Origin: Gudongella sp034006985
GTDB lineage: Bacteria > Bacillota > Clostridia > Tissierellales > Tissierellaceae
NCBI GenBank assembly: GCA_034006985.1
Contig: JAVERT010000007.1
Span: 1-64,000 of the forward strand
Length of the DNA stretch: 64,000 bases
Direction: 5' to 3'
In this document: positions 52,002 to 60,132 of the stretch, in pieces
Layout of the letters: the number at the start of each line of letters is the position of its first letter
Numbering within the stretch: position 1 is the stretch's first letter
The notes under the pieces: generated by a model
What the model saw: only the letters and a program-made list of their open reading frames with translations
The model's database searches: none
What the model was told of the DNA's origin: nothing
Program-made: the position numbers and the translations under genes

Positions 52002-52178
52002 CTATTTCTTGAGTTTTAGTATTTTGCAGTTTAGGGCACGTTTTTTTTTACTCTTTATTATAATTTTAGGCTGCTTATCTACTAATATAAGAGCAAAAGG
52101 ATTGTTGTCTTTTCCTTTTGCTCTATAAACATGTTCTATAGCCTCATTAGTATAATATTTATCATCTCTTAAATATAT
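52002..52178 (-). pseudogene. Gene remnant of about 58 codons, possibly YrdC/Sua5-like
   Basis: An open stretch without a start codon reads DDKYYTNEAIEHVYRAKGKD then NNPFALILVDKQP and a lysine-rich end; an in-frame stop lies directly upstream. The VYRAKGKDNNPFAL part recalls the KAKGRPSDNPL motif of YrdC/Sua5 threonylcarbamoyl-AMP synthases, but the resemblance is short. It fills a 260-bp gap that otherwise lacks a gene. Alternatively this is chance coding potential; an 11-bp inverted repeat (GAGCAAAAGGA, 52093-52122) overlaps it. Confidence 0.3.
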
Positions 52179-52207
52179 CTATAAGCCACACTTTTATATT
52201 TTAAAAC

Positions 52208-53680
52208 CTAGGGTTCAAAGACAATCCGGCCCTCTATTTCTCTTGTTACATTTGGATGGTTTCTAAGCCATTCTTCTAGGATTCCATATGCTGAGGTACT
52301 GACAACTTTTGGGACATCCATAGTTACAAATTCTTCATTTATAATACCAAGATTGGCCTCTGAGTTTATAAAATGGTAACCTTGCAAAGTAATTGTATAT
52401 TTTTGGTCATCATTAACTGGAAGATCATCAACAGTAATAGATAGAAGTTTTGATTTTGACTCAGAGTATAGGACTTTAACTCTACTGTTTATTTGGAAGC
52501 ATTCTCCTTCTCCATTTCTATTCTCCCTTCTCATGATATGAGAGAATATAGTTTTTAACTGTAGCCCGTTTATAGAATACCTTGTTAGACTATCATCATA
52601 TGGAAAGCAGGCTTTCAAGCTACCTAAGGTTACTACTGGTCCAAGTTCTTTTACACGAATTGAACCCGATCCTAAAAGGATAATATCCGTTTCGGACATA
52701 TCCGCTAATGCATCGGCAAATATATTGCCAAGTGTTGTCTCCTCTTCTCTTTCAGGGTGCACTAGCTTCTCAGAAAAACGCGTTACAATCGCATTGTATT
52801 TTTCATCAACCTTAGTCTTATAATTGTTAATAAATTCTTCCAAGTATGCATCTGGTTTTACGAGTTCACTATCTATTGGAACTAGTTGCCATTTCCAATC
52901 AACGATTGAATTAGTTTCATCATCAACTACAATATCATATCTACCAATTTGATCTGTTCCAACTCCTGCCTGAGCAATCAATATATTATTTACTTTTGCT
53001 GGCTGCTCTAGGATTGTATGAGAATGCCCTCCTATAATCATATCAACTCCCCATTCGGGCTTTAGCATCTTAGCCAACTCAATATCAGATTCAAAACCAA
53101 TATGAGTAAGTGCAATTGTTAAATCTATATCGTTGTGCTTATAGGCATTGCAAATTTTTCCTATTTCATCAGCAGCATCTTCAGTTGAAACAAATGTTCC
53201 AATTAATCGATCCTGAGCAAGTGAATCCATTACCTTTTCAGTAATAACTCCTATAAATAAAATCTTAAATCCTGCCATTGTCATAATAAAATACGGATCC
53301 ATTAATCTTTTTCCATATTGTTTTATATAAAGATTTGCATTAACAATCGGGAAATTCGCCATTTTTTCTAAGAATAAAAGGTGAGGTAATCCATAATCCA
53401 GTTCATGATTACCTAGAGTAACAACATCAGGAGAAAGAAAATTCATTATTTCTATTGTAGATACTCCTTTATATTCGGAATCAATGAGAGATCCTTGAAC
53501 CATATCTCCAGCAATTACAAAAATAACATTCTCCTCTTCTTCCCTCACTTTGTTAAGATATCCTGAAAGAAGAGCAAGTCCACCTATAAGATTGCCTTCT
53601 CCACCTCTCACCTCTGATAGAAAATCTCCATGCATATCATTAGAATGTAAAATGGTAAATTTTCGAGTCTTGTTTAACAT
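52208..53680 (-). CDS. 5'-nucleotidase/metallophosphoesterase, predicted cytoplasmic
   Basis: UshA-type enzyme of 490 residues without a signal peptide. Metallophosphoesterase motifs: ILHSNDMHGDF near 9, VIAGDMVQGSL near 55, TLGNHELDYGLP near 92, LTHIGFESD near 187 and GGHSHTILE near 216. The C-terminal 5'-nucleotidase domain has ILLGSGSIRVKE near 335 and CFPYDDSLTRY. It probably hydrolyses nucleotides or related phosphoesters with two metal ions. The missing export signal sets it apart from the secreted paralogue at 60133. GGAGGG precedes the ATG. Confidence 0.85.
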   Translation of the reverse strand: MLNKTRKFTILHSNDMHGDFLSEVRGGEGNLIGGLALLSGYLNKVREEEENVIFVIAGDMVQGSLIDSEYKGVSTIEIMNFLSPDVVTLGNHELDYGLPHLLFLEKMANFPIVNANLYIKQYGKRLMDPYFIMTMAGFKILFIGVITEKVMDSLAQDRLIGTFVSTEDAADEIGKICNAYKHNDIDLTIALTHIGFESDIELAKMLKPEWGVDMIIGGHSHTILEQPAKVNNILIAQAGVGTDQIGRYDIVVDDETNSIVDWKWQLVPIDSELVKPDAYLEEFINNYKTKVDEKYNAIVTRFSEKLVHPEREEETTLGNIFADALADMSETDIILLGSGSIRVKELGPVVTLGSLKACFPYDDSLTRYSINGLQLKTIFSHIMRRENRNGEGECFQINSRVKVLYSESKSKLLSITVDDLPVNDDQKYTITLQGYHFINSEANLGIINEEFVTMDVPKVVSTSAYGILEEWLRNHPNVTREIEGRIVFEP

Positions 53681-53759
53681 AAGTTTTCCCTCCTTTATCT
53701 CGAATTAGTAATTTTTGTTTATTTTAAGTTTATACCCTATTATAATTAGCTTTAATACA

Positions 53760-53800
53760 AAGATACCAACCACTCAAATTAATTAAGTAGTTGGTATCTT
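53760..53800 (-). terminator. Terminator of the lipoprotein gene
   Basis: AAGATACCAACYACT arms form a stem of about 15 bp around an AATTAATT-containing loop; on the minus strand TTTGTATT follows. It is 70 bases beyond the lipoprotein stop, in front of the 5'-nucleotidase gene. Confidence 0.75.
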
Positions 53801-53870
53801 TATATTTGCTGATAATATTATAGTTTGTTATTCTACTTTTACTTAATATTTTATAATAATACTATCCAAA

Positions 53871-54734
53871 CTATTGCTTTATATAATAGATGCTACCTGC
53901 TTCCACATTCCAAGTTACAGTAATTGTGTTCCCGTTAGCATTGTAGGCTGAATAAGAAATATATTCAACCATTTCTGTCTCAACTTTATCTGAATCAAAT
54001 CCTGCTGATTTTACTTTTTCAATATAAGAATAAATATCCTCTTTACTAATATTTTCAAAGCTTATAGATACGGCCTCATTGCTTAGGGAAACATTTGTTA
54101 TTTGAGCATTTATAGGTGGAATATTATCCATTGAATCCTTGGGCCATTCTAAGCTTTGTTCCATATCTATTTCCACAGGTTCTTCATTAACCTCATCACT
54201 AGTTTCTGATTCTAAAATTTCTTTTACCGTTTCATCATTTCTAATGATTGTAATAGATCCATACTCTTCATTTGGTTGATAACTAAGCATTACAACAGTA
54301 TTATCCTCCTTGTACCCAGTAAACATTACAAAATCTTCGCTTTTGTTTATTGATCGTTGAATATATCCTGTATCAAGTAAATCCTGCAAATAAGCATCCC
54401 CTCCATTTTCATTATCAAAATTTAGTATAACTGAAGTTGTCTCCTGTTCTTTGATTTCTGATATGGAAAGTATATTCCCTTTAGGCTTTGGTAATGACAT
54501 CATACTGTCTTTTGGCCAATCAAGGTTATCCCCTGTTTTCATGGATCCACCTTCAACTTCTATTGAAACACCATCATTTGTATCTATATCAACCTCTCCA
54601 CCAGTGGCTTTCTCAATAACTTTTTCAACAATTTTACCACCGATTTTTTCCTCTATTTTCTTTGCACATCCCGTCGAAAAAAGAGCAATACCTAAAACTA
54701 TAGCTATTAACATTACAACTTTTCTACTCTTCAT
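53871..54734 (-). CDS. Lipoprotein with internal duplication, function unknown
   Basis: A 287-residue lipoprotein: signal sequence with lipobox F-S-T-G-C (cysteine near residue 23), a helical KKIEEKIGGKIVEKVIEKAT segment, then two related domains that each open with a W-P-K-D-S-M motif (LDWPKDSMMSLP near 79 and LEWPKDSMDNIP near 195). The repeated unit resembles DUF6591-type domains. The ATG at 54734 is chosen because AAGGAGG lies nine bases upstream; the frame extends 13 codons further. No neighbour suggests a function. Confidence 0.75.
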   Translation of the reverse strand: MKSRKVVMLIAIVLGIALFSTGCAKKIEEKIGGKIVEKVIEKATGGEVDIDTNDGVSIEVEGGSMKTGDNLDWPKDSMMSLPKPKGNILSISEIKEQETTSVILNFDNENGGDAYLQDLLDTGYIQRSINKSEDFVMFTGYKEDNTVVMLSYQPNEEYGSITIIRNDETVKEILESETSDEVNEEPVEIDMEQSLEWPKDSMDNIPPINAQITNVSLSNEAVSISFENISKEDIYSYIEKVKSAGFDSDKVETEMVEYISYSAYNANGNTITVTWNVEAGSIYYIKQ

Positions 54735-54856
54735 AGTATTTGCCTCCTTGCTATAACAGGTGAATTCATACATGTAAATCTATGCATGTATATTTTACCC
54801 AATTATCGTGCTAAATAACATTCAAATACCTATAATTTGTAAGTATATTACTCTTA

Positions 54857-54887
54857 ATAAAAACCCATCAAATTTAATTTGATGGGT
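54857..54887 (-). terminator. Terminator of uppP
   Basis: AACCCATCAAATT and AATTTGATGGGTT form a perfect stem with little or no loop, followed by TTTTTATT on the minus strand. It lies 71 bases after the uppP stop codon. Confidence 0.85.
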
Positions 54888-54957
54888 TCTTTATGGGTAT
54901 CTTCTATTTGTTTTTCAAACACGATTAAATTACTACGATTTATAAAACAGTCTTCTT

Positions 54958-55782
54958 TTATCCTATTAGTGTAAAATATAATAGTACCACAACACCAAGT
55001 ATGATTCTATACCAGCCAAAAGGTTTAAAGTCATTATTTTTAATATATTGTAGTAACATTTTAATAGCGAAGATTGATACTAAAAACGCTACAACCATAC
55101 CTATAAGTAATATAGTTAACTCAATTCCTGTAAAATTGAAACCAAACTTAATTAGCTTTAAGGCACTCGCTCCAAACATTATTGGTATACTCATAAAAAA
55201 GGAATATTCTGCTGCTATATAGCGAGATGAACCCAGTATCATAGCACCGATTATTGTCGCACCAGACCGTGAAGTCCCCGGTATTAGAGATAACACTTGA
55301 AATAAACCTATACCTAGTGCAGTTTTATAAGACAAAGCTTTAAAATCATTTATAGTAGGGGTTTTGTCTTTATTTCTATTTTCAATAACTATGAATATTA
55401 TTCCATATAGAATCAGCATAAGTGCTACTGTAAAATAATTATAAAAGTTTGCCTCAAACCAATCATCTAACAATACTCCCAATACACCTGCTGGTATTAT
55501 ACCAATGATAACTTTGTACCATATAATCATAGTTTCTCTTTTTTCTTTAAGAGATTTTTTAGGGGAAAAAGGATTTAGTTTGTGAAAATAGATTACAACT
55601 ACAGCCAGTATTGCTCCCAACTGTATAACCACCAAAAACATTTCTTTAAATGCTGGTGTAGAATTTAGCTTTATAAACTCATCAACTAAAATCATATGTC
55701 CTGTGCTACTTATTGGCAACCATTCAGTAATCCCTTCTACTACCCCTAATACTATAGCCTTTACTATTTCCCAAAATACCAT
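54958..55782 (-). CDS. uppP: Undecaprenyl-diphosphatase UppP (BacA)
   Basis: Integral membrane phosphatase of 274 residues that recycles the lipid carrier of cell-wall and polysaccharide synthesis. Catalytic motifs are EGITEWLPISSTGHMILVDE near residue 16 and LSLIPGTSRSGATIIGAMIL near 160, with about eight spans. High copy number of this enzyme gives bacitracin tolerance in other bacteria. It stands alone, behind an extended -10 promoter and opposite a divergently transcribed surface-protein gene. Confidence 0.94.
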   Translation of the reverse strand: MVFWEIVKAIVLGVVEGITEWLPISSTGHMILVDEFIKLNSTPAFKEMFLVVIQLGAILAVVVIYFHKLNPFSPKKSLKEKRETMIIWYKVIIGIIPAGVLGVLLDDWFEANFYNYFTVALMLILYGIIFIVIENRNKDKTPTINDFKALSYKTALGIGLFQVLSLIPGTSRSGATIIGAMILGSSRYIAAEYSFFMSIPIMFGASALKLIKFGFNFTGIELTILLIGMVVAFLVSIFAIKMLLQYIKNNDFKPFGWYRIILGVVVLLYFTLIG

Positions 55783-55837
55783 TTAAGTAAACCTCCATAT
55801 ATTAATTGATTTATTTTACACCGTATAATCAAATTTT

Positions 55838-55846
55838 ATTATACCA
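55838..55846 (-). promoter_or_regulatory. Extended -10 promoter of uppP
   Basis: TGGTATAAT on the minus strand is an exact TGnTATAAT extended -10 element, about 50 bases before the uppP start. No good -35 box is seen, which is normal for extended -10 promoters. Confidence 0.6.
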
Positions 55847-55871
55847 CAATATCAACAGCATATATTAAATT

Positions 55872-55966
55872 ACCCCAAGATTAAATCCTAGGTTAATTTG
55901 ATTATTCTTAAGTATTCATTAAATATTTTCCTCCATTATTAATATATTAAAGTTAATCCTAGGATA
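55872..55966. promoter_or_regulatory. Paired CCTAGG palindromes between uppP and the SLH gene
   Basis: TTAAATCCTAGGTTAAT (about 55880-55896) and GTTAATCCTAGGATAA (about 55953-55968) are two similar near-palindromes about 73 bases apart, close to seven helical turns. They lie between divergent genes and could be paired operator sites. No regulator gene is nearby. Confidence 0.35.
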
Positions 55967-56077
55967 AGCTTGTTCTAACAAACCTCTCTATTATCTTTAA
56001 CCCAATTGTAATATCTTTAAACTCCTATTTATTGTATAATCAGTATGAGAGTAATAAACAAAAGGAGGATTGATTTT

Positions 56078-59029
56078 ATGAGACGAATTTTGTCTTTTAC
56101 CCTAGCGCTAATAATGGTGATGGGTATTGTAGTTCCAGTATCAGCAGCCAGTCCCTATGAAACTCAAGGTAGTTTTCTAAAAGACTTAGGTGTCTTAAAA
56201 GGAGACTTAAGTGGAAATCTTATGTTAGAAAGCAACCTTACAAGAGAACAAATGGTTGTTTTAGTTTCTCGTCTATATGGCAAGGAAAAAGATGCAGAAG
56301 GATTTGTTGCTAACAATGTGTTTCAAGATTTAAAACCAACACATAGTTATTACATTCCATTTATACTTTGGGCAAAAAACGAAGGACTTATACAAGGAAT
56401 TACAACTACAACATTTGGTGTAGAACAAGGTGTTACAGTGCAACAATTCCAAACTGTTCTACTTAGAGCACTAGGTTATACAGAAGAAGCTAAAGATTGG
56501 TATAATGTTCCAGAGTTTGCAAAACAAATTGGTATGATGAAAGGCTTAAGCTTTTCTCCTGATGCAAAACTCAACAGAGGACAAGTTTCAGCAATGTTAG
56601 TTAATGCATTAAGCTTACCGCTAAAGGGTACTAATACTCCCTTAGCGGTTATGCTTGGTTTAAACCCTCTTGATATGACTGAATCAGTTAAAATAATTGG
56701 TGATGAAGTTGTTTTTAGCGGAATATTAAATGATAAAGAAGAACTAAACCTACTTATAAAATCTAAAACCACAGGAAATAATACTTCTTTGGATCTTAAT
56801 ATACCTGTAGCATCAGATGGAAGCTTTGAATTTACTGTTAGAGATTTAGAACTAGGTACCTATGAATACAGATATTATACCGAGAAAAAAGCTAGTATAT
56901 ATACAGATTTTATTATCTCCAATCAGAGATTTCAGTTATCTGATGCATATGCAGACAATTTAAAAGAAATTAAACTACTGTTTAACAAGTCAATTGATAC
57001 TACAATTGCGGCTTCAAGTTACAATTATTCAACAGACGCAGGCACAATAAATAGAGTTAGGTTTGAAAATAATGATAAAGAAGTAATTCTAGTTCTTAAT
57101 GGAACTATGATAGAAGGCGAAGATTATAATATTAAAGCCGAAAATATTTACTCCACTAGTGGTGAAGACCTATCTGTAAATGAAACATTTGGCGTCTCCG
57201 ATGAAGATATCCCTAGTGTAGACTCTATAGAAGTACTTGGAAATAAGGGAATACGAATTTATTTTACAGAACCAATAAAAACAATTCCTAGTATGAATAA
57301 CTTTAAACTTGATCAAACAAACACTTTAGAAAAACCAGTGTTAGTAGATAATCATATTACTCTAAGCTATAAAGCAGGCACTTCTGCTCTTTCGACTGGT
57401 TCATATTCTTTGGAGATTTCAGGACTTCTAGATTATGCAAATAAGACAATGAACTCCGAATTAAAAACTTTTTCAGTTAAAAAAGATTCTATTCCTCCTG
57501 CAATCACCGATATAGATGTGACAACTGAAAGAGTTACTCTTCAGTTTTCAGAAACACTTGACCCATCGTTTATTCAAGGTAGCAATATTTTTCAACGCGA
57601 GGGAGTTCAAATTAACTATGCAGATGAAATTATAATTAGAGACAATAGAGTAACTGGAATATTTGAATCCACACCTCTTCTCTCAAAAGAAATCACACTT
57701 TATATTAATAGTTTTAGTGATTATTGGGGAAATATGATGGTAACTAAGGAATACAAGATTACACCAAAAGAAGATACTAGAAAGCCAGAGTTAATGAGCG
57801 CAACTCTTTCTGAAGATGGAAAGTCAATAAAACTTGGATTTAACAAAAATGTAAAAGCAGATAGTACATCATATTACACAATAAAAGATTCAGAAGATAG
57901 GGTAATCTTTATTCGAGATATCAATGGTGATGGTAGAGAGTGGACTCTAAATCTTTATACCACACCAATTCCAGGAAATATCACTTTAAATGTTTCAGGA
58001 ATAAAGGATCTCTCTGGTACAGAAATTAAAAGTTATAAGGCCACTTTAAATGTAAAAGATTTAGAAAGACCGACTCTTTTAGGATACACTGGCTATGGAA
58101 GCACAATAGTTATGGAATTTGATAAAGAAATGGATAAATCAAGTACTGGGTTTTCTACAAATTATTTAATCACATTTAATGGTAGTCAAATACCACTTCC
58201 TACTGGAACAAATGTTTCTCTAGATAGAGAAGAAACAACATTGACCATCACTCTTCCTGAAGAAATTAATGGAACAAGTACAATGATAGGTACTAAAAAC
58301 AACCTTAGTTCACTTGATGTAGTGGGTTTGAAAAGCAAAACAGGAAACCTTACCAATCCATTAATACTTGCTTTAAATTTTGATGAAGCCTCTACTGGAG
58401 ATGCAGTTATGGTAGATTACTCAACTCTAAATCCTGGAAAGCAAGCAGAACTAGTTGAGCCAGATACAATTAAGTTGAAATTCAATATGCCAATAATTAA
58501 AGCTTCTGCAGATGACTTTGAAATTGATGGTATTGATATCGACAAAGTTATCACTAATGGAACAAATATTGTTACTATTATCTTAAAAGAAAATGTGACA
58601 ACAATTGAAGATGATTCCGCATATCTTATCAAAAAAAATAATATTGAAACCTCTATTGGTACAGGTGCTGAATATGGAGATTTTTATGTTCAAGATAAGC
58701 TAGCCCCTATATTAATAAGTAGAGAAGCAGATGTCCGAAAAGAATTAATTGAAATCGAATTTAGCGAAGAATTAGAGAAAGCTGGAGAATCACTTTATAG
58801 AAGAGATCTTGAAATCATAAGATTATCTGATAATACAATTTTAAGTAGTGATGATTACTCAACTAAGTTAGATTCTGGGGATCCTGAAATTATTATAATC
58901 ACACTAGATGATGATAAAATAGATTCTAAATATACTATAAGAGTAATTGATTCACCATCTTATATTCGAGATTATTCAGGGAATCTAGTATTAAAGTCCT
59001 CACCAATAGAAACAGACGACAGTTTATAA
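56078..59029 (+). CDS. Large SLH-domain surface protein with Ig-like repeats
   Basis: A 983-residue exported surface protein. Signal peptide about 1-24 (VPVSAA). The SLH region spans about 30-170, with divergent repeats such as LTREQMVVLVSRLYGKEKDA, YIPFILWAKNEGLIQG and DAKLNRGQVSAMLVNALSLP. From about 205 to the end it is beta-rich with repeated SbsA/Ig-like units (recurrent DKEMDKSS-, FSETLDPSF- and FNKNVKAD-type strands). It may be an S-layer or adhesion protein. The frame extends 11 codons upstream, but AAAGGAGG is correctly spaced from the ATG at 56078. Confidence 0.85.
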   Translation: MRRILSFTLALIMVMGIVVPVSAASPYETQGSFLKDLGVLKGDLSGNLMLESNLTREQMVVLVSRLYGKEKDAEGFVANNVFQDLKPTHSYYIPFILWAKNEGLIQGITTTTFGVEQGVTVQQFQTVLLRALGYTEEAKDWYNVPEFAKQIGMMKGLSFSPDAKLNRGQVSAMLVNALSLPLKGTNTPLAVMLGLNPLDMTESVKIIGDEVVFSGILNDKEELNLLIKSKTTGNNTSLDLNIPVASDGSFEFTVRDLELGTYEYRYYTEKKASIYTDFIISNQRFQLSDAYADNLKEIKLLFNKSIDTTIAASSYNYSTDAGTINRVRFENNDKEVILVLNGTMIEGEDYNIKAENIYSTSGEDLSVNETFGVSDEDIPSVDSIEVLGNKGIRIYFTEPIKTIPSMNNFKLDQTNTLEKPVLVDNHITLSYKAGTSALSTGSYSLEISGLLDYANKTMNSELKTFSVKKDSIPPAITDIDVTTERVTLQFSETLDPSFIQGSNIFQREGVQINYADEIIIRDNRVTGIFESTPLLSKEITLYINSFSDYWGNMMVTKEYKITPKEDTRKPELMSATLSEDGKSIKLGFNKNVKADSTSYYTIKDSEDRVIFIRDINGDGREWTLNLYTTPIPGNITLNVSGIKDLSGTEIKSYKATLNVKDLERPTLLGYTGYGSTIVMEFDKEMDKSSTGFSTNYLITFNGSQIPLPTGTNVSLDREETTLTITLPEEINGTSTMIGTKNNLSSLDVVGLKSKTGNLTNPLILALNFDEASTGDAVMVDYSTLNPGKQAELVEPDTIKLKFNMPIIKASADDFEIDGIDIDKVITNGTNIVTIILKENVTTIEDDSAYLIKKNNIETSIGTGAEYGDFYVQDKLAPILISREADVRKELIEIEFSEELEKAGESLYRRDLEIIRLSDNTILSSDDYSTKLDSGDPEIIIITLDDDKIDSKYTIRVIDSPSYIRDYSGNLVLKSSPIETDDSL

Positions 59030-59040
59030 AATAAAGTAAA

Positions 59041-59073
59041 AAAAGCAGAACCTAAATTTCAGGTTCTGCTTTT
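59041..59073. terminator. Bidirectional terminator between the SLH gene and yvrJ-like gene
   Basis: AAAAGCAGAACCT and AGGTTCTGCTTTT form a 13-bp stem with A-rich and T-rich flanks on both sides. It separates the plus-strand SLH gene from the convergent minus-strand small genes and can serve both. Confidence 0.88.
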
Positions 59074-59209
59074 ATTTTGAAATAGCTTGTGCTAAATCTG
59101 TTATACTCTCAGAAAGCTCGTCGAGCTTACCTTCTATTCGAACAAGAAGATAAACAGATATAACAATCGGAAAACCCAGATTAGCTATACTAGAATATAT
59201 CACTTCCAT
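59072..59209 (-). CDS. YvrJ-family small membrane protein
   Basis: A 45-residue gene, short enough to be missed. The protein has one N-terminal hydrophobic span (IANLGFPIVISVYLLVRIEG) followed by an amphipathic, acidic helix (KLDELSESITDLAQAISK), as in the YvrJ family. AAAGGGGGTTACCACT lies before the ATG. The size is exact: 45 codons plus TAA. It follows DUF2922 and DUF1659 genes on the same strand; these three families often occur together in Firmicutes. No function is established for YvrJ. Confidence 0.82.
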   Translation of the reverse strand: MEVIYSSIANLGFPIVISVYLLVRIEGKLDELSESITDLAQAISK

Positions 59210-59236
59210 AGTGGTAACCCCCTTTACAATTATTAA

Positions 59237-59340
59237 ATCACAGTTCACAAATCACAATTGAAAAGATTAAGGCTAGCTTTGCTCGCCCAATATTTTATAA
59301 TTCTTTAATTGTGATTTGTGATTTGTTCATTGTGAATTGT
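59237..59340. repeat. Inverted repeat of the CAATTCACAA family, element A
   Basis: The left arm contains ATCACAGTTCACAAATCACA then ATTG (59237-59260); the right arm TTAATTGTGATTTGTGATTT then GTTCATTGTGAATTGT (59305-59340) is its inverted counterpart. The centre holds AAGGCTAGCTTTGCTCGCCC. It lies between the DUF2922 and YvrJ genes, where a tight operon would be expected. Confidence 0.7.
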
Positions 59341-59342
59341 TT

Positions 59343-59561
59343 TTACACTTCCATCTCTTCAACATCTGTGGTTACAACTCTTGCAGCAACTTTTGCAATC
59401 AAGTCTCCATTGTTTGACTTGAATACATTTGCTGTTAAAAGTTGATCCATAACTGCAAATACTTCAGTATCAGTTACATCAGACCTTGGATCATTTATAC
59501 TAATTCTATAGTTCTTATTAAGAGCATCTAAAAAATCCATTTCAAGTTTTACATTTGCCAT
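59343..59561 (-). CDS. DUF2922-family protein
   Basis: A 72-residue protein: MANVKLEMDFLDALNKNYRI then SINDPRSDVTDTEVFAVMDQ and AKVAARVVTTDVEEMEV. This matches the DUF2922 pattern (short soluble beta/alpha protein). GGAGGTGAGAT precedes the ATG. It follows the DUF1659 gene by 32 bp. The family has no established function; the steady pairing with DUF1659 suggests a joint role. Confidence 0.85.
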   Translation of the reverse strand: MANVKLEMDFLDALNKNYRISINDPRSDVTDTEVFAVMDQLLTANVFKSNNGDLIAKVAARVVTTDVEEMEV

Positions 59562-59593
59562 TATCTCACCTCCTTGCTAAAATTTCGCCTTCT

Positions 59594-59815
59594 TTATATC
59601 TCTCTGATTATTGATTCTTCAATCTTTTTCATCTGAATAAGAGGAAAATCTTGAAGACTTGTCAATGCTTGACCTGAAATGTGAATATTCTCATCAGTCG
59701 CATCAAGCTTAACATTGCTTAGTGTCTTGTAAGACACTTTTTGCTTGCCATCTACAATCCCTGCATCAAGAGCAAGCTTTAGTGATTTCTTTTCTGCTAA
59801 AGTTTCTATAGCCAT
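59594..59815 (-). CDS. DUF1659-family protein
   Basis: A 73-residue protein: MAIETLAEKKSLKLALDAGI then VDGKQKVSYKTLSNVKLDAT and QALTSLQDFPLIQMKKIEES, typical of DUF1659. The open frame extends 22 codons upstream, but GGGAGGTGAGATA lies directly before the ATG at 59815. It opens the DUF1659-DUF2922-YvrJ cluster. No function is known for the family. Confidence 0.85.
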   Translation of the reverse strand: MAIETLAEKKSLKLALDAGIVDGKQKVSYKTLSNVKLDATDENIHISGQALTSLQDFPLIQMKKIEESIIREI

Positions 59816-59891
59816 TATCTCACCTCCCTTCATACTTCTTATATAGTAAAAAGAAGGAAAATGTACCATGAAAAAAGACAATTAAAAAAAT

Positions 59892-60125
59892 CACAATTCA
59901 CAAATCACAATTGAGAGACAATGCACAGATTACAATTCACAAATCACAGTTGAAAGAAAATTAGAGACCTTTGGTCTCCTTAAGGCGAGCAAAGCTACGC
60001 CCTTACTAAAAAATCTCCCAGAGGCTTTGTAGATGTTTATAACATCTTAAAGCTCTGGGAGAATCTTAATCTTCTAATCTTCTAATCTCTTCAATTGTGA
60101 TTTGTGAATTGTGCATTGTAATTTG
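59892..60125. repeat. Inverted repeat of the CAATTCACAA family, element B
   Basis: Left arms TCACAATTCACAAATCACAA (59891 on) and ACAATGCACAG...AATTCACAAATCACAGTTGA (59918-59953) are matched by the inverted right arm TCAATTGTGATTTGTGAATT then GTGCATTGTAATTTG (60091-60125). Inside lie AAGGCGAGCAAAGCTACGCC, the inverted form of the centre of element A, and the hairpin at 60015-60061. It lies between the DUF1659 gene and the LysM nucleotidase gene. It looks like a non-coding mobile or palindromic repeat. Confidence 0.7.
60008..60061 (-). terminator. Terminator of the LysM 5'-nucleotidase gene
   Basis: CTCCCAGAG(G)CTTT pairs with AAAGCTCTGGGAG around an inner GATGTT/AACATC stem, a long two-part hairpin; on the minus strand ATTTTTTAG follows. 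It lies inside repeat element B, 72 bases after the nucleotidase stop. Confidence 0.8.
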
Positions 60126-60132
60126 TTTTTTT

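Noticed and set aside
52093..52122. Terminator after the 5'-nucleotidase gene at 52208
   Set aside because: The 11-bp GAGCAAAAGGA inverted repeat could be a terminator, but no U tract follows on the minus strand and it overlaps the gene remnant; left unassigned.
59892..60125. Possible CRISPR-like array
   Set aside because: CAATTCACAA-type words recur, but spacing is irregular, copies are in both orientations and no cas genes are present. It is better explained as an inverted repeat.
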